A DNA stretch of 64,000 bases, taken from Luxibacter massiliensis (GTDB lineage Bacteria > Bacillota > Clostridia > Lachnospirales > Lachnospiraceae). Positions 33,911 through 43,213 of this stretch are shown here, one piece after another. Position 1 is the first letter of the stretch; the number at the start of each line of letters is the position of its first letter. The position numbers and the translations under genes are program-made. The stretch lies in the NCBI RefSeq assembly GCF_900604355.1, contig NZ_UWOE01000002.1:248001-312000 (forward strand). The letters run 5' to 3'. Under the pieces are notes generated by a model. That model was not told where the DNA came from. It ran no database searches and saw only the letters and a list, made by a program, of their open reading frames with translations.

Positions 33911-35956
33911 ATGAAAAAAAGGAATATGCGTTTAAAAGGGCAGTTGAGAATGTATATGCAGTGGCCGCTGATTATGACGGTACTGTTAGCTGCCATGAAT
34001 ATCTGGATGTATATGGTAGACAAAAAGGCGGGCCTTATGATGTCCGTATTTGTAGTTGTCTATCTGGTGATAGTGGGAATGCTGTATTTTTATAACCGTT
34101 CTCTGATTTTAGCTGATCTGATCCAGTTTTCTACACAATATAAAGGAATACAGAATACCTTGCTCAAGGAGCTGGCCGTCCCCTATGTCATTATACTGGA
34201 GGATGGACGGATCCTTTGGAGGAATGACAGCTTTGCAGAAAGGATTGAGGGCAAAAAAAGGGAGCAGTATTTGTATAAACTAATACCGGAGTTAAATACC
34301 GGAGTATATCCCAGGGAGGATATGGGGAATGTCGAACTGGAGGTGACCTATAAGGAGCGGGATTACCAGGCAGAACTTAGGCGGGTTTCAGTGGAGGGGT
34401 TTAGTGAGGCAGAGAAACTTCTGCAGATTCCCCGTGAGAAAGAATATTTCATAGCTGTATATATGAAGGACGTGACAGAACTTAACGCATATATACGTGC
34501 CAATGAGGAGCAAAGGCTGATTGCCGGGCTAATTTACATTGACAATTATGATGAAGTCATGGAGAGCGTGGAGGAGGTACGTCAGTCTCTTCTAGTTGCT
34601 CTTGTTGACCGTAAGATTAACAAATATATCAGTGATGTAGATGGTATTGTCAAGAAGCTGGAGAAGGACAAGTATTTTGTGGCGATCAAAAAGGAAAGCT
34701 ACCATAAATTTGAGGGCGATAAGTTCTCGCTTCTGGAGGAAGTAAAGCAGGTAAATATTGGGAATGCCCGCTGTGCCACATTGAGCATTGGACTTGGGTT
34801 AAATGCCTCTACCTATGCCCAGAGCTACAATTATGCCCGCATTGCCATCGATCTGGCCCTCGCCCGGGGGGGAGACCAGGCCGTTATCAAGGATAGTAAA
34901 GGAATCACATACTTTGGGGGCAAGAAGGAGCAGACGGCCAAGAATACCCGGGTGAAGGCACGTGTAAAAGCAGAGGCCCTCAGGGAATTTATTGTGTCCA
35001 AGGACCAGGTTTTCGTCATGGGGCATAAACTGGCAGATGCGGATTCATTCGGCGCATGTATGGGGATCTACCGGGCCGCCGTGGAGCTGGAGAAAAAGGC
35101 CCATGTTGTTATAAATGAAGTAACAACATCTATGCGTCCGCTATTTGATGAGATTGCGGAAAGTCCGGCATATGGAAAGGATATTTTCCTTACCCCGGAG
35201 CAGGCCCTTGAAAATGTGACTGATAATACAATGGTCGTGGTGGTGGATACAAACAAACCTCAAATGACAGAATGTCCGGGCCTGTTGAAGCGTTCCAAGA
35301 CAATTGCAGTACTTGATCATCACCGTCAGGGAAGCCATGTGATAGATAATGCCGTGCTTTCCTACATAGAACCATACTCCTCCTCTACAAGCGAGATGGT
35401 TGCTGAGGTACTGCAGTATATTGTGGATGATATCAGGTTTCCGTCAGTGGAGGCGGATTGCCTTTATGCAGGTATTATGATCGATACACGGAACTTTATG
35501 AACCGGACAGGAGTCAGGACCTTTGAGGCAGCTGCATTTTTGAGAAGATGCGGAGCAGATATTACCCGTGTGCGCAAAATGTTCCGTGACGATATGGAAT
35601 CTTACCGAGCCAAGGCTGAGGCGGTGCGCATGGCAGAGGTATACAGGGAAGAATACGCCATAGCACAGTGTCCGGGAGATATTGAAAGTCCTACTGTACT
35701 GGCAGCCCAGGCGGCCAATGAACTGCTGGACATCAGCGGTATCAAGGCTTCTTTTGTGCTTACAGTATATGAGGGGCGGATTTATTTAAGCGCCCGTTCT
35801 ATTGATGAAGTAAATGTGCAGATCATTGCAGAGAGGCTTGGAGGCGGAGGCCATATTAATTCTGCAGGGGCACAGTTTGACCATACGAATATTTGGAAGG
35901 CAATACAGGATTTGAAAGATACAATAGACCAGATGATTGAGGAAGGAGATATTTAA
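33911..35956 (+). CDS. gdpP: c-di-AMP phosphodiesterase, GdpP/YybT type
   Basis: 681 residues. Two N-terminal transmembrane segments, a PAS-like domain (VPYVIILEDGRILWRND), a degenerate GGDEF domain, then DHH (DADSFGACMG, DTNKPQMTE, LDHHRQGSH) and DHHA1 (GGGGHINSAGAQ) hydrolase domains. It degrades c-di-AMP to pApA at the membrane, controlling turgor and cell-wall stress. ATG 33911 follows GAGGAA by 7 bases; ATG 33896 is an in-frame alternative. The order gdpP-rplI-dnaB is conserved in Firmicutes. Confidence 0.92.
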   Translation: MKKRNMRLKGQLRMYMQWPLIMTVLLAAMNIWMYMVDKKAGLMMSVFVVVYLVIVGMLYFYNRSLILADLIQFSTQYKGIQNTLLKELAVPYVIILEDGRILWRNDSFAERIEGKKREQYLYKLIPELNTGVYPREDMGNVELEVTYKERDYQAELRRVSVEGFSEAEKLLQIPREKEYFIAVYMKDVTELNAYIRANEEQRLIAGLIYIDNYDEVMESVEEVRQSLLVALVDRKINKYISDVDGIVKKLEKDKYFVAIKKESYHKFEGDKFSLLEEVKQVNIGNARCATLSIGLGLNASTYAQSYNYARIAIDLALARGGDQAVIKDSKGITYFGGKKEQTAKNTRVKARVKAEALREFIVSKDQVFVMGHKLADADSFGACMGIYRAAVELEKKAHVVINEVTTSMRPLFDEIAESPAYGKDIFLTPEQALENVTDNTMVVVVDTNKPQMTECPGLLKRSKTIAVLDHHRQGSHVIDNAVLSYIEPYSSSTSEMVAEVLQYIVDDIRFPSVEADCLYAGIMIDTRNFMNRTGVRTFEAAAFLRRCGADITRVRKMFRDDMESYRAKAEAVRMAEVYREEYAIAQCPGDIESPTVLAAQAANELLDISGIKASFVLTVYEGRIYLSARSIDEVNVQIIAERLGGGGHINSAGAQFDHTNIWKAIQDLKDTIDQMIEEGDI

Positions 35957-35957
35957 A

Positions 35958-36407
35958 GTGAAAGTGATTTTATTGCAGGATGTAAAGGCTCTCGGTAAAA
36001 AGGGAGAGATTGTAAATGTAAATGATGGATATGCAAGGAATTTTATTCTGCCCAAGAAATTAGGTGTGGAAGCCAACAATAAGAATATGAATGACTTAAA
36101 GCTCCAAAGGCAGAGAGAAGAAAAGATCGCACAGGAGAATTTAGAGGCTGCAAAAGAGCTGGCAGGCAAGCTGGCAGGCGGCAATGTGAAGCTTGCTATC
36201 AAGGTTGGAGAGGGCGGAAGGACCTTCGGGTCTGTATCCAGCAAGGAAATTGCAGCGGCAGTGAAAGAGCAGATGGGACTGGAGATAGACAAGAAAAAGA
36301 TACAGCTCAAAGAGACAATCAAGATGCTTGGCACGCACCCTGTTCCAATAAAGCTGCATCCGGAGGTTACTGCTGAACTTAAGGTAGTTGTAGAAGAGGA
36401 GGCATAA
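35958..36407 (+). CDS. rplI: 50S ribosomal protein L9
   Basis: 149 residues: KVILLQDVKALGKKGEIVNVNDGYARNFILPK is split here as VILLQDVKALGKKGE, VNVNDGYARNF and ILPKKLG, the N-terminal rRNA-binding block, followed by the long connecting helix and the C-terminal domain (EGGRTFGSVSSKEIA). The GTG start at 35958 follows AAGGAG, just after the gdpP stop. Core ribosomal protein. Confidence 0.94.
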   Translation: MKVILLQDVKALGKKGEIVNVNDGYARNFILPKKLGVEANNKNMNDLKLQRQREEKIAQENLEAAKELAGKLAGGNVKLAIKVGEGGRTFGSVSSKEIAAAVKEQMGLEIDKKKIQLKETIKMLGTHPVPIKLHPEVTAELKVVVEEEA

Positions 36408-36419
36408 GGGGACTTCTTT

Positions 36420-37766
36420 ATGGAGATGGAAGCAGCAATTAAGAGAATTATGCCTCACAGTACGGAGGCGGAACAGGCAGTTGTCGGAGCCATGTTGATG
36501 AATAAAGATGCAATTATAGCCGCATCTGAGATTATCACAGGAGAAGATTTTTACCAGGCCGCCTATGGCATACTTTTTGATTCCATAGTAGAGTTGTTCC
36601 AGGCCGGGAAGCCTGTGGATCTGATTACGCTCCAGGAACATCTAAAAGAAAAGAATGTACCGCCGGAGATCAGCAGCATGGAGTTTGCCAGAGAACTTGT
36701 GGCCAGTGTGCAGACTTCGGCGAATGTTAAATATTACGCAGAGATCGTGCAGGAAAAATCAACCTTGCGCCGGCTGATTAAAGTGGCGGAGGAGGTGGCC
36801 AATACTTGTTATTTGGAGAACCAGCCTCTTGCCGATGTCCTCGATAAGGCAGAAAAAGGAGTATTTGAGCTGGTAGAGCGGGGGAATGTGCAGGAGTATA
36901 CCCCTATAAAACAAGTGGTACTTAATGCTCTGGATGTAATTGAGAGGGCGTCTAAAACAACGGGAAGTGTCACCGGCATACCTACAGGGTTTATTGATTT
37001 AGATTATAAACTGTCAGGCCTGCAGCGTTCAGATTTGATTTTGATTGCAGCAAGGCCTTCAATGGGAAAGACAGCCTTTGTGTTAAATATTGCGCAGCAT
37101 GCCGCTTTCAGGCAAAACCGGGCCGTGGCTATTTTCAGTCTTGAGATGTCTAAAGAGCAGCTGGTAAACCGTCTTTTTTCTTTGGAGTCACATGTGGATG
37201 CACAGCTTCTGCGTACAGGAAATTTAAAAGACACAGACTGGGAAAAATTAATAGAAGGGGCTGGGAGGATTGGAAAGTCACGCCTTGTAATAGATGATAC
37301 TTCTGGCATTTCTATTGCAGAGATGCGTTCCAAATGTAGGAAATATAAATTGGAGCTGGGACTGGATTTAATCATAATCGATTATCTTCAGCTCATGAGC
37401 GGAAGCGGGGGACGGAGCAATGAAAGCCGGCAGCAGGAGATTTCAGAGATCTCCCGGTCTTTAAAGGGCCTGGCAAGAGAGCTGAATGTCCCGGTCATTG
37501 CTCTTTCACAGTTAAGCCGTGCGGTGGAGCAGAGGACAGATAAACGGCCTATGCTTTCTGATTTGCGTGAGTCAGGGGCCATTGAGCAGGATGCGGATGT
37601 GTGCATGTTTATTTACAGGGAGGATTATTATATTCCAGATACAGAGGATAAAGGGATAGCGGAGATTATCATCGCCAAGCAGAGGAACGGCCCTGTAGGG
37701 ACCGTGCGGCTGGCATGGATCCCACAGTATACACGTTTTGGAAATGAGTTAAGGCAGCAGGATTAA
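36420..37766 (+). CDS. dnaB: Replicative DNA helicase
   Basis: 448 residues. N-terminal DnaB domain (PHSTEAEQAVVGAML), then the RecA-like motor with Walker A ARPSMGKTAFVLNIA, Walker B DLIIIDYLQLMSG and SQLSRAVEQRTDKRP. It unwinds DNA ahead of the fork. ATG 36420 or 36426. It closes the gdpP-rplI-dnaB unit and is followed by a terminator. Confidence 0.95.
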   Translation: MEMEAAIKRIMPHSTEAEQAVVGAMLMNKDAIIAASEIITGEDFYQAAYGILFDSIVELFQAGKPVDLITLQEHLKEKNVPPEISSMEFARELVASVQTSANVKYYAEIVQEKSTLRRLIKVAEEVANTCYLENQPLADVLDKAEKGVFELVERGNVQEYTPIKQVVLNALDVIERASKTTGSVTGIPTGFIDLDYKLSGLQRSDLILIAARPSMGKTAFVLNIAQHAAFRQNRAVAIFSLEMSKEQLVNRLFSLESHVDAQLLRTGNLKDTDWEKLIEGAGRIGKSRLVIDDTSGISIAEMRSKCRKYKLELGLDLIIIDYLQLMSGSGGRSNESRQQEISEISRSLKGLARELNVPVIALSQLSRAVEQRTDKRPMLSDLRESGAIEQDADVCMFIYREDYYIPDTEDKGIAEIIIAKQRNGPVGTVRLAWIPQYTRFGNELRQQD

Positions 37767-37812
37767 AAAAGCAGTCCTATGAAACTTCAGAAATATGGAT
37801 TTTTGAAATATA

Positions 37813-37863
37813 GAAAGCCTCATAAGGGCACTCTCTGGGAGCGGTCCATATGAGGCTTTTTTG
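37813..37863 (+). terminator. Terminator of the gdpP-rplI-dnaB unit
   Basis: AAAGCCTCATA pairs with TATGAGGCTTT followed by TTTTG. Confidence 0.8.
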
Positions 37864-37914
37864 AGTCCGGAAAAGGCTAATGTAGGCCTTGCCAATTTAG
37901 ATAGATACAATAAA

Positions 37915-38703
37915 TTATGTAAGAAGCTTTTTGAGCTTTCCAATGGGGTTTTCCTTAGCGGCCTCCCGGCGGTTTGCCTGCTGCTGCCGAATCAGGCAGT
38001 CCAGCTTGCGGAAATGTTCTTCCTCCTGGCGCTCTTTTGCCTGGAAAAGAAAATCCATCTCCCGGATGACGTCTTTTGTAACTGCTTTTGTGATATCCTT
38101 TTTCAATGTCTCATTGTTAGTTGCCACAACTTCAGTTAATACATCCCCAATAAGGCTGCGAACTTGCTCCAGCTGAGTAATAGGGACTACATCTGCTTCT
38201 GTAACACTTAGTGCAGAAGGCTTGTCCGCAGCGGAGGGCAGCTTAGAAGTAGATTCCGCCTTCTTTGTGGGGGAGGGGGCGTCAGCCGTGGATGCGGCCT
38301 TGGATATATCTGAAACAGAAGGCTGTAAAGTGGGGGATGGGTCTTGGTTCTGAAGTGGGCCGGAAGGTGCAGCAGACGTTTTAATGCTGGTAAAATTTGC
38401 CCCGGCTTTGTTGCCTTCACGCTCTTTTACGGCCTTTAGGTCCGGGATCGTGCTGCCTTGGAGTTTTAGCCGTGTCTGTTTTAATTCTGGGATTAAAGGC
38501 TTTAAATCCTTTAGAAGCATCCCTTCATCTTTTAGTTTCTTAATACAGCGGAAAAGTTGTATATCGTCCTTGGTATAATATCGATGCCCCATTTCTGTAC
38601 GCCCGATTTCCAGATTAAGTTCTTCTTCCCAGTAACGCAGTACATGGGATTCGACCTTAACCTGCTTGGCGGCCTCAGAAATCATAAACCTGACTTCACC
38701 CAT
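37915..38703 (-). CDS. MerR-type DNA-binding protein with long coiled tail
   Basis: 262 residues. The N-terminal MerR HTH (FMISEAAKQVKVESHVLRYWEEE, listed here in parts: AAKQVKVESHVLRYW and GHRYYTKDDIQLFR) spans residues 5-75. A low-complexity Ser/Thr/Pro/Ala linker (about 95-170) and a charged C-terminal helix (FLFQAKERQEEEHFRK) follow. This layout resembles MerR proteins of the RacA/DUF3967 kind more than metal sensors; no cysteines for metal are seen. A chromosome-organising or regulatory role is not established. Confidence 0.7.
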   Translation of the reverse strand: MGEVRFMISEAAKQVKVESHVLRYWEEELNLEIGRTEMGHRYYTKDDIQLFRCIKKLKDEGMLLKDLKPLIPELKQTRLKLQGSTIPDLKAVKEREGNKAGANFTSIKTSAAPSGPLQNQDPSPTLQPSVSDISKAASTADAPSPTKKAESTSKLPSAADKPSALSVTEADVVPITQLEQVRSLIGDVLTEVVATNNETLKKDITKAVTKDVIREMDFLFQAKERQEEEHFRKLDCLIRQQQANRREAAKENPIGKLKKLLT

Positions 38704-38742
38704 ATGATACTTATACCTCCTTAAGAAAATGATTTCTTTTTA

Positions 38743-38842
38743 TTCCCGCGAGCAACGAGACAAGCGGACATGTGTACATGTTCATTTGTCGACTGCCGCG
38801 AGGGTCTAATACCCCGATGCCTGCATCGGGATCTTTGACTCT
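38743..38842 (-). repeat. Dispersed palindromic repeat, family 1, copy B
   Basis: In reverse complement it carries CGATGCAGGCATCG, GGGGTATTAGACCC, GCGGCAGTCG, ACATGTACACATGTCC and CGCGGGAATAAAA, matching copy A at 11754-11888. No coding frame. Confidence 0.8.
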
Positions 38843-38940
38843 CTGCTCTGTGTTATTATACCATAGGACGGGCAAGAACAAGGTATAAACCGTTCGTCAA
38901 ATTCTGTCAGGATATTCGGGGGCACATCTGTATATAAACC

Positions 38941-38968
38941 AAAAAATACCGCCTGTAACAGCGGTATT
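38941..38968 (-). terminator. Terminator of the ferredoxin gene
   Basis: AATACCGC and GCGGTATT stem; the - strand continues TTTTTTGG. Confidence 0.8.
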
Positions 38969-39005
38969 TCTGGCGTGTGATCACTTTGCGGTTTATACAT
39001 TAAAA

Positions 39006-39176
39006 TTATTCGGCTGAAATAGCACCTGTAGGACAGGCAGCTTCGCATGCACCACAATCAACGCATGCACCAGCATCGATTACGTATTTGCCATCACCTT
39101 CTGAGATAGCGTCTACTGGGCATTCACCCTCGCAAGAACCACAGCTTACACATTCATCACTAATTACATGTGCCAT
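39006..39176 (-). CDS. 2[4Fe-4S] ferredoxin
   Basis: 56 residues: two CxxCxxCxxxCP clusters, CVSCGSCEGECP and CVDCGACEAACP, the classic clostridial ferredoxin. It shuttles low-potential electrons in the cytoplasm between fermentation oxidoreductases. ATG at 39176-39174 on the - strand follows AAAGGAGGATAC. It is a single gene with its own terminator and would be missed by a length cutoff. Confidence 0.95.
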   Translation of the reverse strand: MAHVISDECVSCGSCEGECPVDAISEGDGKYVIDAGACVDCGACEAACPTGAISAE

Positions 39177-39540
39177 AGTAGTATCCTCCTTTAAATAATA
39201 TGTAACGATATATCCATATCTGTCACTAGGCTTATTTTAATACAAAAAGAACAAATATACAAGCTGTTTTATGCTTTAAATCAGATACAATATAACAGTG
39301 GCAGATGGCGGTGAAATAAGTTTTAAGGCGCGCCCGGGATTGATTGGTTTCACTTAAACGGGGGCGTGGCCGTACGGGTTTATTAAAGTATGCCTTGAGA
39401 AATAAAAGTAATGGCGAAAGGGCTGTTAATAAAAAAATATGAAAAATTAAGAAAAAATTCCTTTTTTTTTAACAGGATTGGTGTATAGTATATAAGTGGT
39501 AGTCTGGAGGGTATAGTGACAGATTATGGAGGCATTAGGT

Positions 39541-40722
39541 ATGAAGAAAAAGTGGACAATCATCGTATCGGCAGCTTTATGTATTATGTTACTGGTCTGC
39601 GGGTGCGGCCAGAAGGAAGAGAAGCCGACTTTTACGGGGGATACAACAGAGGAACCGCCATATCAGGATAATTTGAATGCCATATCCCCGTCAGCATATA
39701 ATAATGTGCAGGGACTGGAGCTGGAGCCAGGTTCTTATATATCAATTATAGGTAAAGATGAAAGCTCGGCTTACTGGAAGGCAATTAGAAAGGGCGTGGA
39801 GCAGGCGGCGGCAGATTTGAATGAGGCTCTAGGGTACAGCGGAGAAGACAAGATTAAGGTGACATATAATGCGCCGGGAGAAGTAGAGGACATTGATGAG
39901 CAGGTAAATATACTGGATGAGGAGCTTGCCAGGTATCCGGATGCAATTGGCATTGCAAGCATTGACGCGGATGCGTGTACTGTGCAGTTCGACCTGGCCA
40001 CAGAGAATGGCATCCCGATTATTGCCTTAGATTCCGGTAATTCTTATCAGGGAATCCAGTGCACGATTAAAACGGATAATGCAGATGCGGCCAGAACAGG
40101 GGCCTATAAGCTCTGTGATGAGATAGAAGATAAGGGCGGCATTCTTCTGCTTGTCCATGATTCTAAGTCTGCCTCTGGCAAAGAGCGGGAAGAAAGCTTT
40201 CAGAATGAGATACAGAACAACCATCCTGAGGTGGCTGTGGTGGAGACCATATACCTGGATAGGATGGAGGAAATGAAAAAGGAAATAGCCAAGGAAAAAA
40301 ATGAGGCCCGGGAGGAGACTGAGAAAGGCGGCAGCAAGGCCGGAGAAGAGATAACTCCTGAGAGCCTGACAGATGAAGACGTCATAGAATATTATCTGGA
40401 AAAGCATACTGATATTAAAGGATGCTTCGGCACGAATATAACAGCTACTCAGCTTGCTTTATCGGCACTAAAGCAGGCAGAGGATGAGGATGTCATTTTG
40501 ATGGGGTTTGATGCTGGTAAGGAACAGATGGAGGCGCTTAAGAATGGAGAGATCAAAGGCCTTGTGGTGCAGAATCCTTTTGGCATAGGGTATGCCTCTG
40601 TGGTGGCAGCGGCCCGCACTATTTTACAGAGTGGGAACGAAGCGGAGGTAAACACCGGATTTATTTGGGTGACGCAGGAGAATATGGAGGAAGAGTCTAT
40701 TCAGAATATGTTATATGAATAG
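39541..40722 (+). CDS. Sugar-type ABC substrate-binding lipoprotein
   Basis: 393 residues. The signal ends in a lipobox VCGC (Cys22), then a two-domain LacI/RbsB-like periplasmic-binding fold: YISIIGKDESSAYWKAIRKG, PDAIGIASID, PIIALDSGN, KGCFGTNITATQLALSALKQ, VVQNPFGIGYASV. A charged insertion with EKGGSKAGEE lies near residue 270. ATG 39541 follows GGAGG by 8 bases. No ABC permease or ATPase is adjacent, so it is an orphan receptor or uses a distant transporter. Confidence 0.8.
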   Translation: MKKKWTIIVSAALCIMLLVCGCGQKEEKPTFTGDTTEEPPYQDNLNAISPSAYNNVQGLELEPGSYISIIGKDESSAYWKAIRKGVEQAAADLNEALGYSGEDKIKVTYNAPGEVEDIDEQVNILDEELARYPDAIGIASIDADACTVQFDLATENGIPIIALDSGNSYQGIQCTIKTDNADAARTGAYKLCDEIEDKGGILLLVHDSKSASGKEREESFQNEIQNNHPEVAVVETIYLDRMEEMKKEIAKEKNEAREETEKGGSKAGEEITPESLTDEDVIEYYLEKHTDIKGCFGTNITATQLALSALKQAEDEDVILMGFDAGKEQMEALKNGEIKGLVVQNPFGIGYASVVAAARTILQSGNEAEVNTGFIWVTQENMEEESIQNMLYE

Positions 40723-40915
40723 GTGGCTCTGGCAATATATGGATCCTTCAGTGGTGTGGGACAGGAAAATAAGGGCCTGGCTTTATATCACAGAAGGGTC
40801 TTGTTCTATACGGGGATTGGGATGTGCCTATTCGCGGTGTAGGCAGAGTGGATAGGGTACGTATCAGATATACTCCTGAGACTGGTATTATAATAATCTA
40901 CAAGGAGAGAGAAGG

Positions 40916-41077
40916 ATGATAAAGAATATTGTGTTAATAATTGCATTAATTTGCTCTTGTATTTATTTGGTGCTGTTTTGGACATCCAACCCAAAGCTGA
41001 ATGCCATTGGGGATAAGATACAGAAACCCTTTATGGCCGTCAGCCTTATACTGCTGCTGATATATATAATACTCTAA
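40916..41077 (+). CDS. Small membrane protein
   Basis: 53 residues: two hydrophobic helices (about 3-22 and 41-53) joined by a short polar turn WTSNPKLNAIGDKIQK. It starts at ATG 40916 behind AAGGAGAGAGAAGG. It is similar in style to small clostridial membrane proteins of unknown function; no family is recognised. Confidence 0.6.
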   Translation: MIKNIVLIIALICSCIYLVLFWTSNPKLNAIGDKIQKPFMAVSLILLLIYIIL

Positions 41078-41201
41078 AAATTTATGCTGCCTGCGCAGTC
41101 TTTGATTCCAGGGAAGCTTTCTGACGATTCCCAAACAAAAGGATATTAAAGAATAACTCATGTTTATCTGCTTGCGAATAAAAGAATAATACTATTAAGT
41201 T

Positions 41202-41238
41202 AGAGATACTACATAAATGTGCTGGTATCTCTTTTTTG
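41202..41238 (+). terminator. Hairpin with T-run after the small protein
   Basis: AGAGATAC and GTATCTCT followed by TTTTTTG. Confidence 0.7.
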
Positions 41239-41285
41239 TTGTCTTGAAACAACAGACTATTTCATTTCTGCTTGATTACTCTAAA

Positions 41286-41363
41286 CTTATCGGGATATGG
41301 TTTGTCAAGGGCTTGTTGCGTGAGCAATGCTTTAGCACCCTTTACAAATCATAGGCAGATAAG
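41286..41363. repeat. Imperfect long inverted repeat at the edge of the mobile region
   Basis: CTTATCGGGATATGGTTTGT-CAAGGG and, reversed, CTTATCTGCCTATGATTTGT-AAAGGG: 26-base arms with five mismatches around a smaller hairpin GTTGC...GCAAT. It marks the left side of the accessory segment and may be an element end. Confidence 0.5.
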
Positions 41364-41507
41364 TAACTTTTCAAAGGCAGAAAAACAGTAAATTTAAGGT
41401 TGCTGGTATTGTTGCAAGTATTAGAAAATGATATGATATAGATAAAAAAACTGTGAACAGAAAATTTATAGAACTAAGAAAATTAGAATTGACGAGGAGT
41501 ATATTAC

Positions 41508-42302
41508 ATGAAGAAATTAGTATTGGTATCATTAAAAACGATTATCTTTTTTGTAGGCTGGGCTATATGTGCTTCAATTATACATATACCAGATACAAAA
41601 AGTGCGGTAGTCTGGAGATTTTGGGCAGAATTGATTCCATTATTATCAGTTATTGGTTTTACAATTATTTTCTGGTTAATAGATAAAAGAAAGATACGAT
41701 TACATCTGACTGAAAAACCTGTTTATAATATTGTACTGGGGTGTATCACAGGACCTATTTGGTTAGGAGTATCTGTTGGGATACTATCTTTAATAGGAGT
41801 CATACATATTGATGGCAGTAATCAAATTTCTGTACTTTGGTTATGGTTGTTTTCGGCTTTTATCAATACCGTTATGCAGGAAATGTTAGTTCGTGGTTAC
41901 TTGTATCAGATGATAAAAAATAATTACAATACAGTTGTAGCTGTTATTGTATCTACCGGATTATTTACATTTGCGCATGGTGGCGCTTTTGAGGGGGGAA
42001 TACTTCCTGTTCTAAATGTTATAACAATGAGCCTTTTCGTGACGGCGGTTTTGGAATACACGGAATCCTTAATTGCTCCGATTGTAATCCATTTTTTATG
42101 GAATGGTGTTGGTGCAATTATTTTGGGCGGAGTATCGCTGGCAGAAGATTATCCGCATTTATTTAACATGGTAATTAGTGGAAATCCAATTCTGTCTGGT
42201 GGCAACTGTAAGATTGAAGGTAGCATAGTTGTACTGTTTATGAATTTGATTTTAATGATTGGATTCGTAATGGCAAAAAAGAAAAGGAACAGAAATTTAT
42301 AA
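41508..42302 (+). CDS. CPBP-family intramembrane protein (Abi/CAAX-protease-like)
   Basis: 264 residues, about 7-8 membrane segments. The CPBP motifs are NTVMQEMLVRGYLY (QExxxR where EExxxR is usual), TFAHGGAFEGG and VIHFLWNGVG. Family members act as intramembrane proteases, or in bacteriocin self-immunity. The first motif's leading glutamate is replaced by Gln, so proteolytic activity is uncertain. AT-rich codon use differs from neighbours, fitting transfer. It is next to an oriT-like site and a relaxase remnant. Confidence 0.75.
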   Translation: MKKLVLVSLKTIIFFVGWAICASIIHIPDTKSAVVWRFWAELIPLLSVIGFTIIFWLIDKRKIRLHLTEKPVYNIVLGCITGPIWLGVSVGILSLIGVIHIDGSNQISVLWLWLFSAFINTVMQEMLVRGYLYQMIKNNYNTVVAVIVSTGLFTFAHGGAFEGGILPVLNVITMSLFVTAVLEYTESLIAPIVIHFLWNGVGAIILGGVSLAEDYPHLFNMVISGNPILSGGNCKIEGSIVVLFMNLILMIGFVMAKKKRNRNL

Positions 42303-42352
42303 ATCTCAGTTCATGGAACTAAGAAATTAGAATTTGTAGAAAGGATGATTGT

Positions 42353-42829
42353 ATGGTTTGTATTGCATTAACCGTGTTTGTGTGCTTTTATTTTGCTGTT
42401 TGTGCAATATATGAAAAAAAGAAAGCAGTTGAAGAAAAATCAAGAAAAATTGCTAAGATAGTGTCAATAATTACAGTAGTTGTTCCAATTATTACAATGG
42501 TGATTTTTGTAATATTATTTTCTTTTGTACTACAAGGAAAACTAATAGAAAGGATTTCTCATTCCATAATTGTATTTTCAATGTGGATTTGTGCTTTACA
42601 ATTCTATAAATATATTGTTTCGTATTTCAAAGATAAGAGAAGCTTGGTGTTATCTATAATTGGCATGATTTTCTCTATTGGAATGGCAATATTTCTAACA
42701 CCATTAGACAGATTTTGTAGTACAATTTATTCTCATTTTCTAGAAGTTACACTCCCACTCTCAATAGGTGTAATTGTTTTTATTTACACCATAATTTTTT
42801 TCACAGACCAAATGCTAAGAAAAAGTTAA
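42353..42829 (+). CDS. Uncharacterised membrane protein
   Basis: 158 residues with about five hydrophobic segments and a charged stretch at residues 20-35 (EKKKAVEEKSRKIAK). No family recognised. It is low in GC like the CPBP gene 50 bases upstream and may be functionally paired with it (immunity or membrane modification, inferred). A GGATG region precedes ATG 42353. Confidence 0.45.
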   Translation: MVCIALTVFVCFYFAVCAIYEKKKAVEEKSRKIAKIVSIITVVVPIITMVIFVILFSFVLQGKLIERISHSIIVFSMWICALQFYKYIVSYFKDKRSLVLSIIGMIFSIGMAIFLTPLDRFCSTIYSHFLEVTLPLSIGVIVFIYTIIFFTDQMLRKS

Positions 42830-42990
42830 TAACATTAAAAATATCAGTCATGTAAATCCCAGTTTATACAAAGATAAGTTTAAAGGTTGCAAACCGACAG
42901 AGTGATCCAGACACGGTGGCGGAAGTCCCCAAACTTCCGTCGCTGTGGCTGGTTCACTTTGGCGGTTGGGCGAGCGTTAGCGAGCCTTAT

Positions 42991-43018
42991 AAGCCCCCGT
43001 TATCTAACAAGGGGGGCA
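42991..43018 (+). promoter_or_regulatory. oriT-like site (CCCCC-GTTATCTAACA-AGGGGGG)
   Basis: CCCCC (42994-42998) and GGGGGG (43011-43016) flank GTTATCTAACAA. Tn916/ICEBs1-type oriT nic sites have this G/C clamp around a TAACA core. It lies upstream of the MobT relaxase gene, as in Tn916. The rest of 42830-43213 holds direct and inverted blocks and no gene. Confidence 0.7.
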
Positions 43019-43213
43019 TAAAAGACAAGAAACAATAGACGTTAGCAAGCGGAAAACGCTGTATTTATAAGGCGAAACCGCATTTTGAAGTAGTGTTAAC
43101 TCAGCAGGGGTCAGTTAACATCTGCGATTAAAAGCTGAATACTGATGTTATAAGGCAGTTGATTTTATATCGGCTGTCTTTTTTCATGCAATGAAACAGA
43201 AAGGAATGATTTA

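Noticed and set aside
38741..38842. CRISPR-like repeat
   Set aside because: Only two distant copies in opposite orientation, no spacer array and no cas genes.
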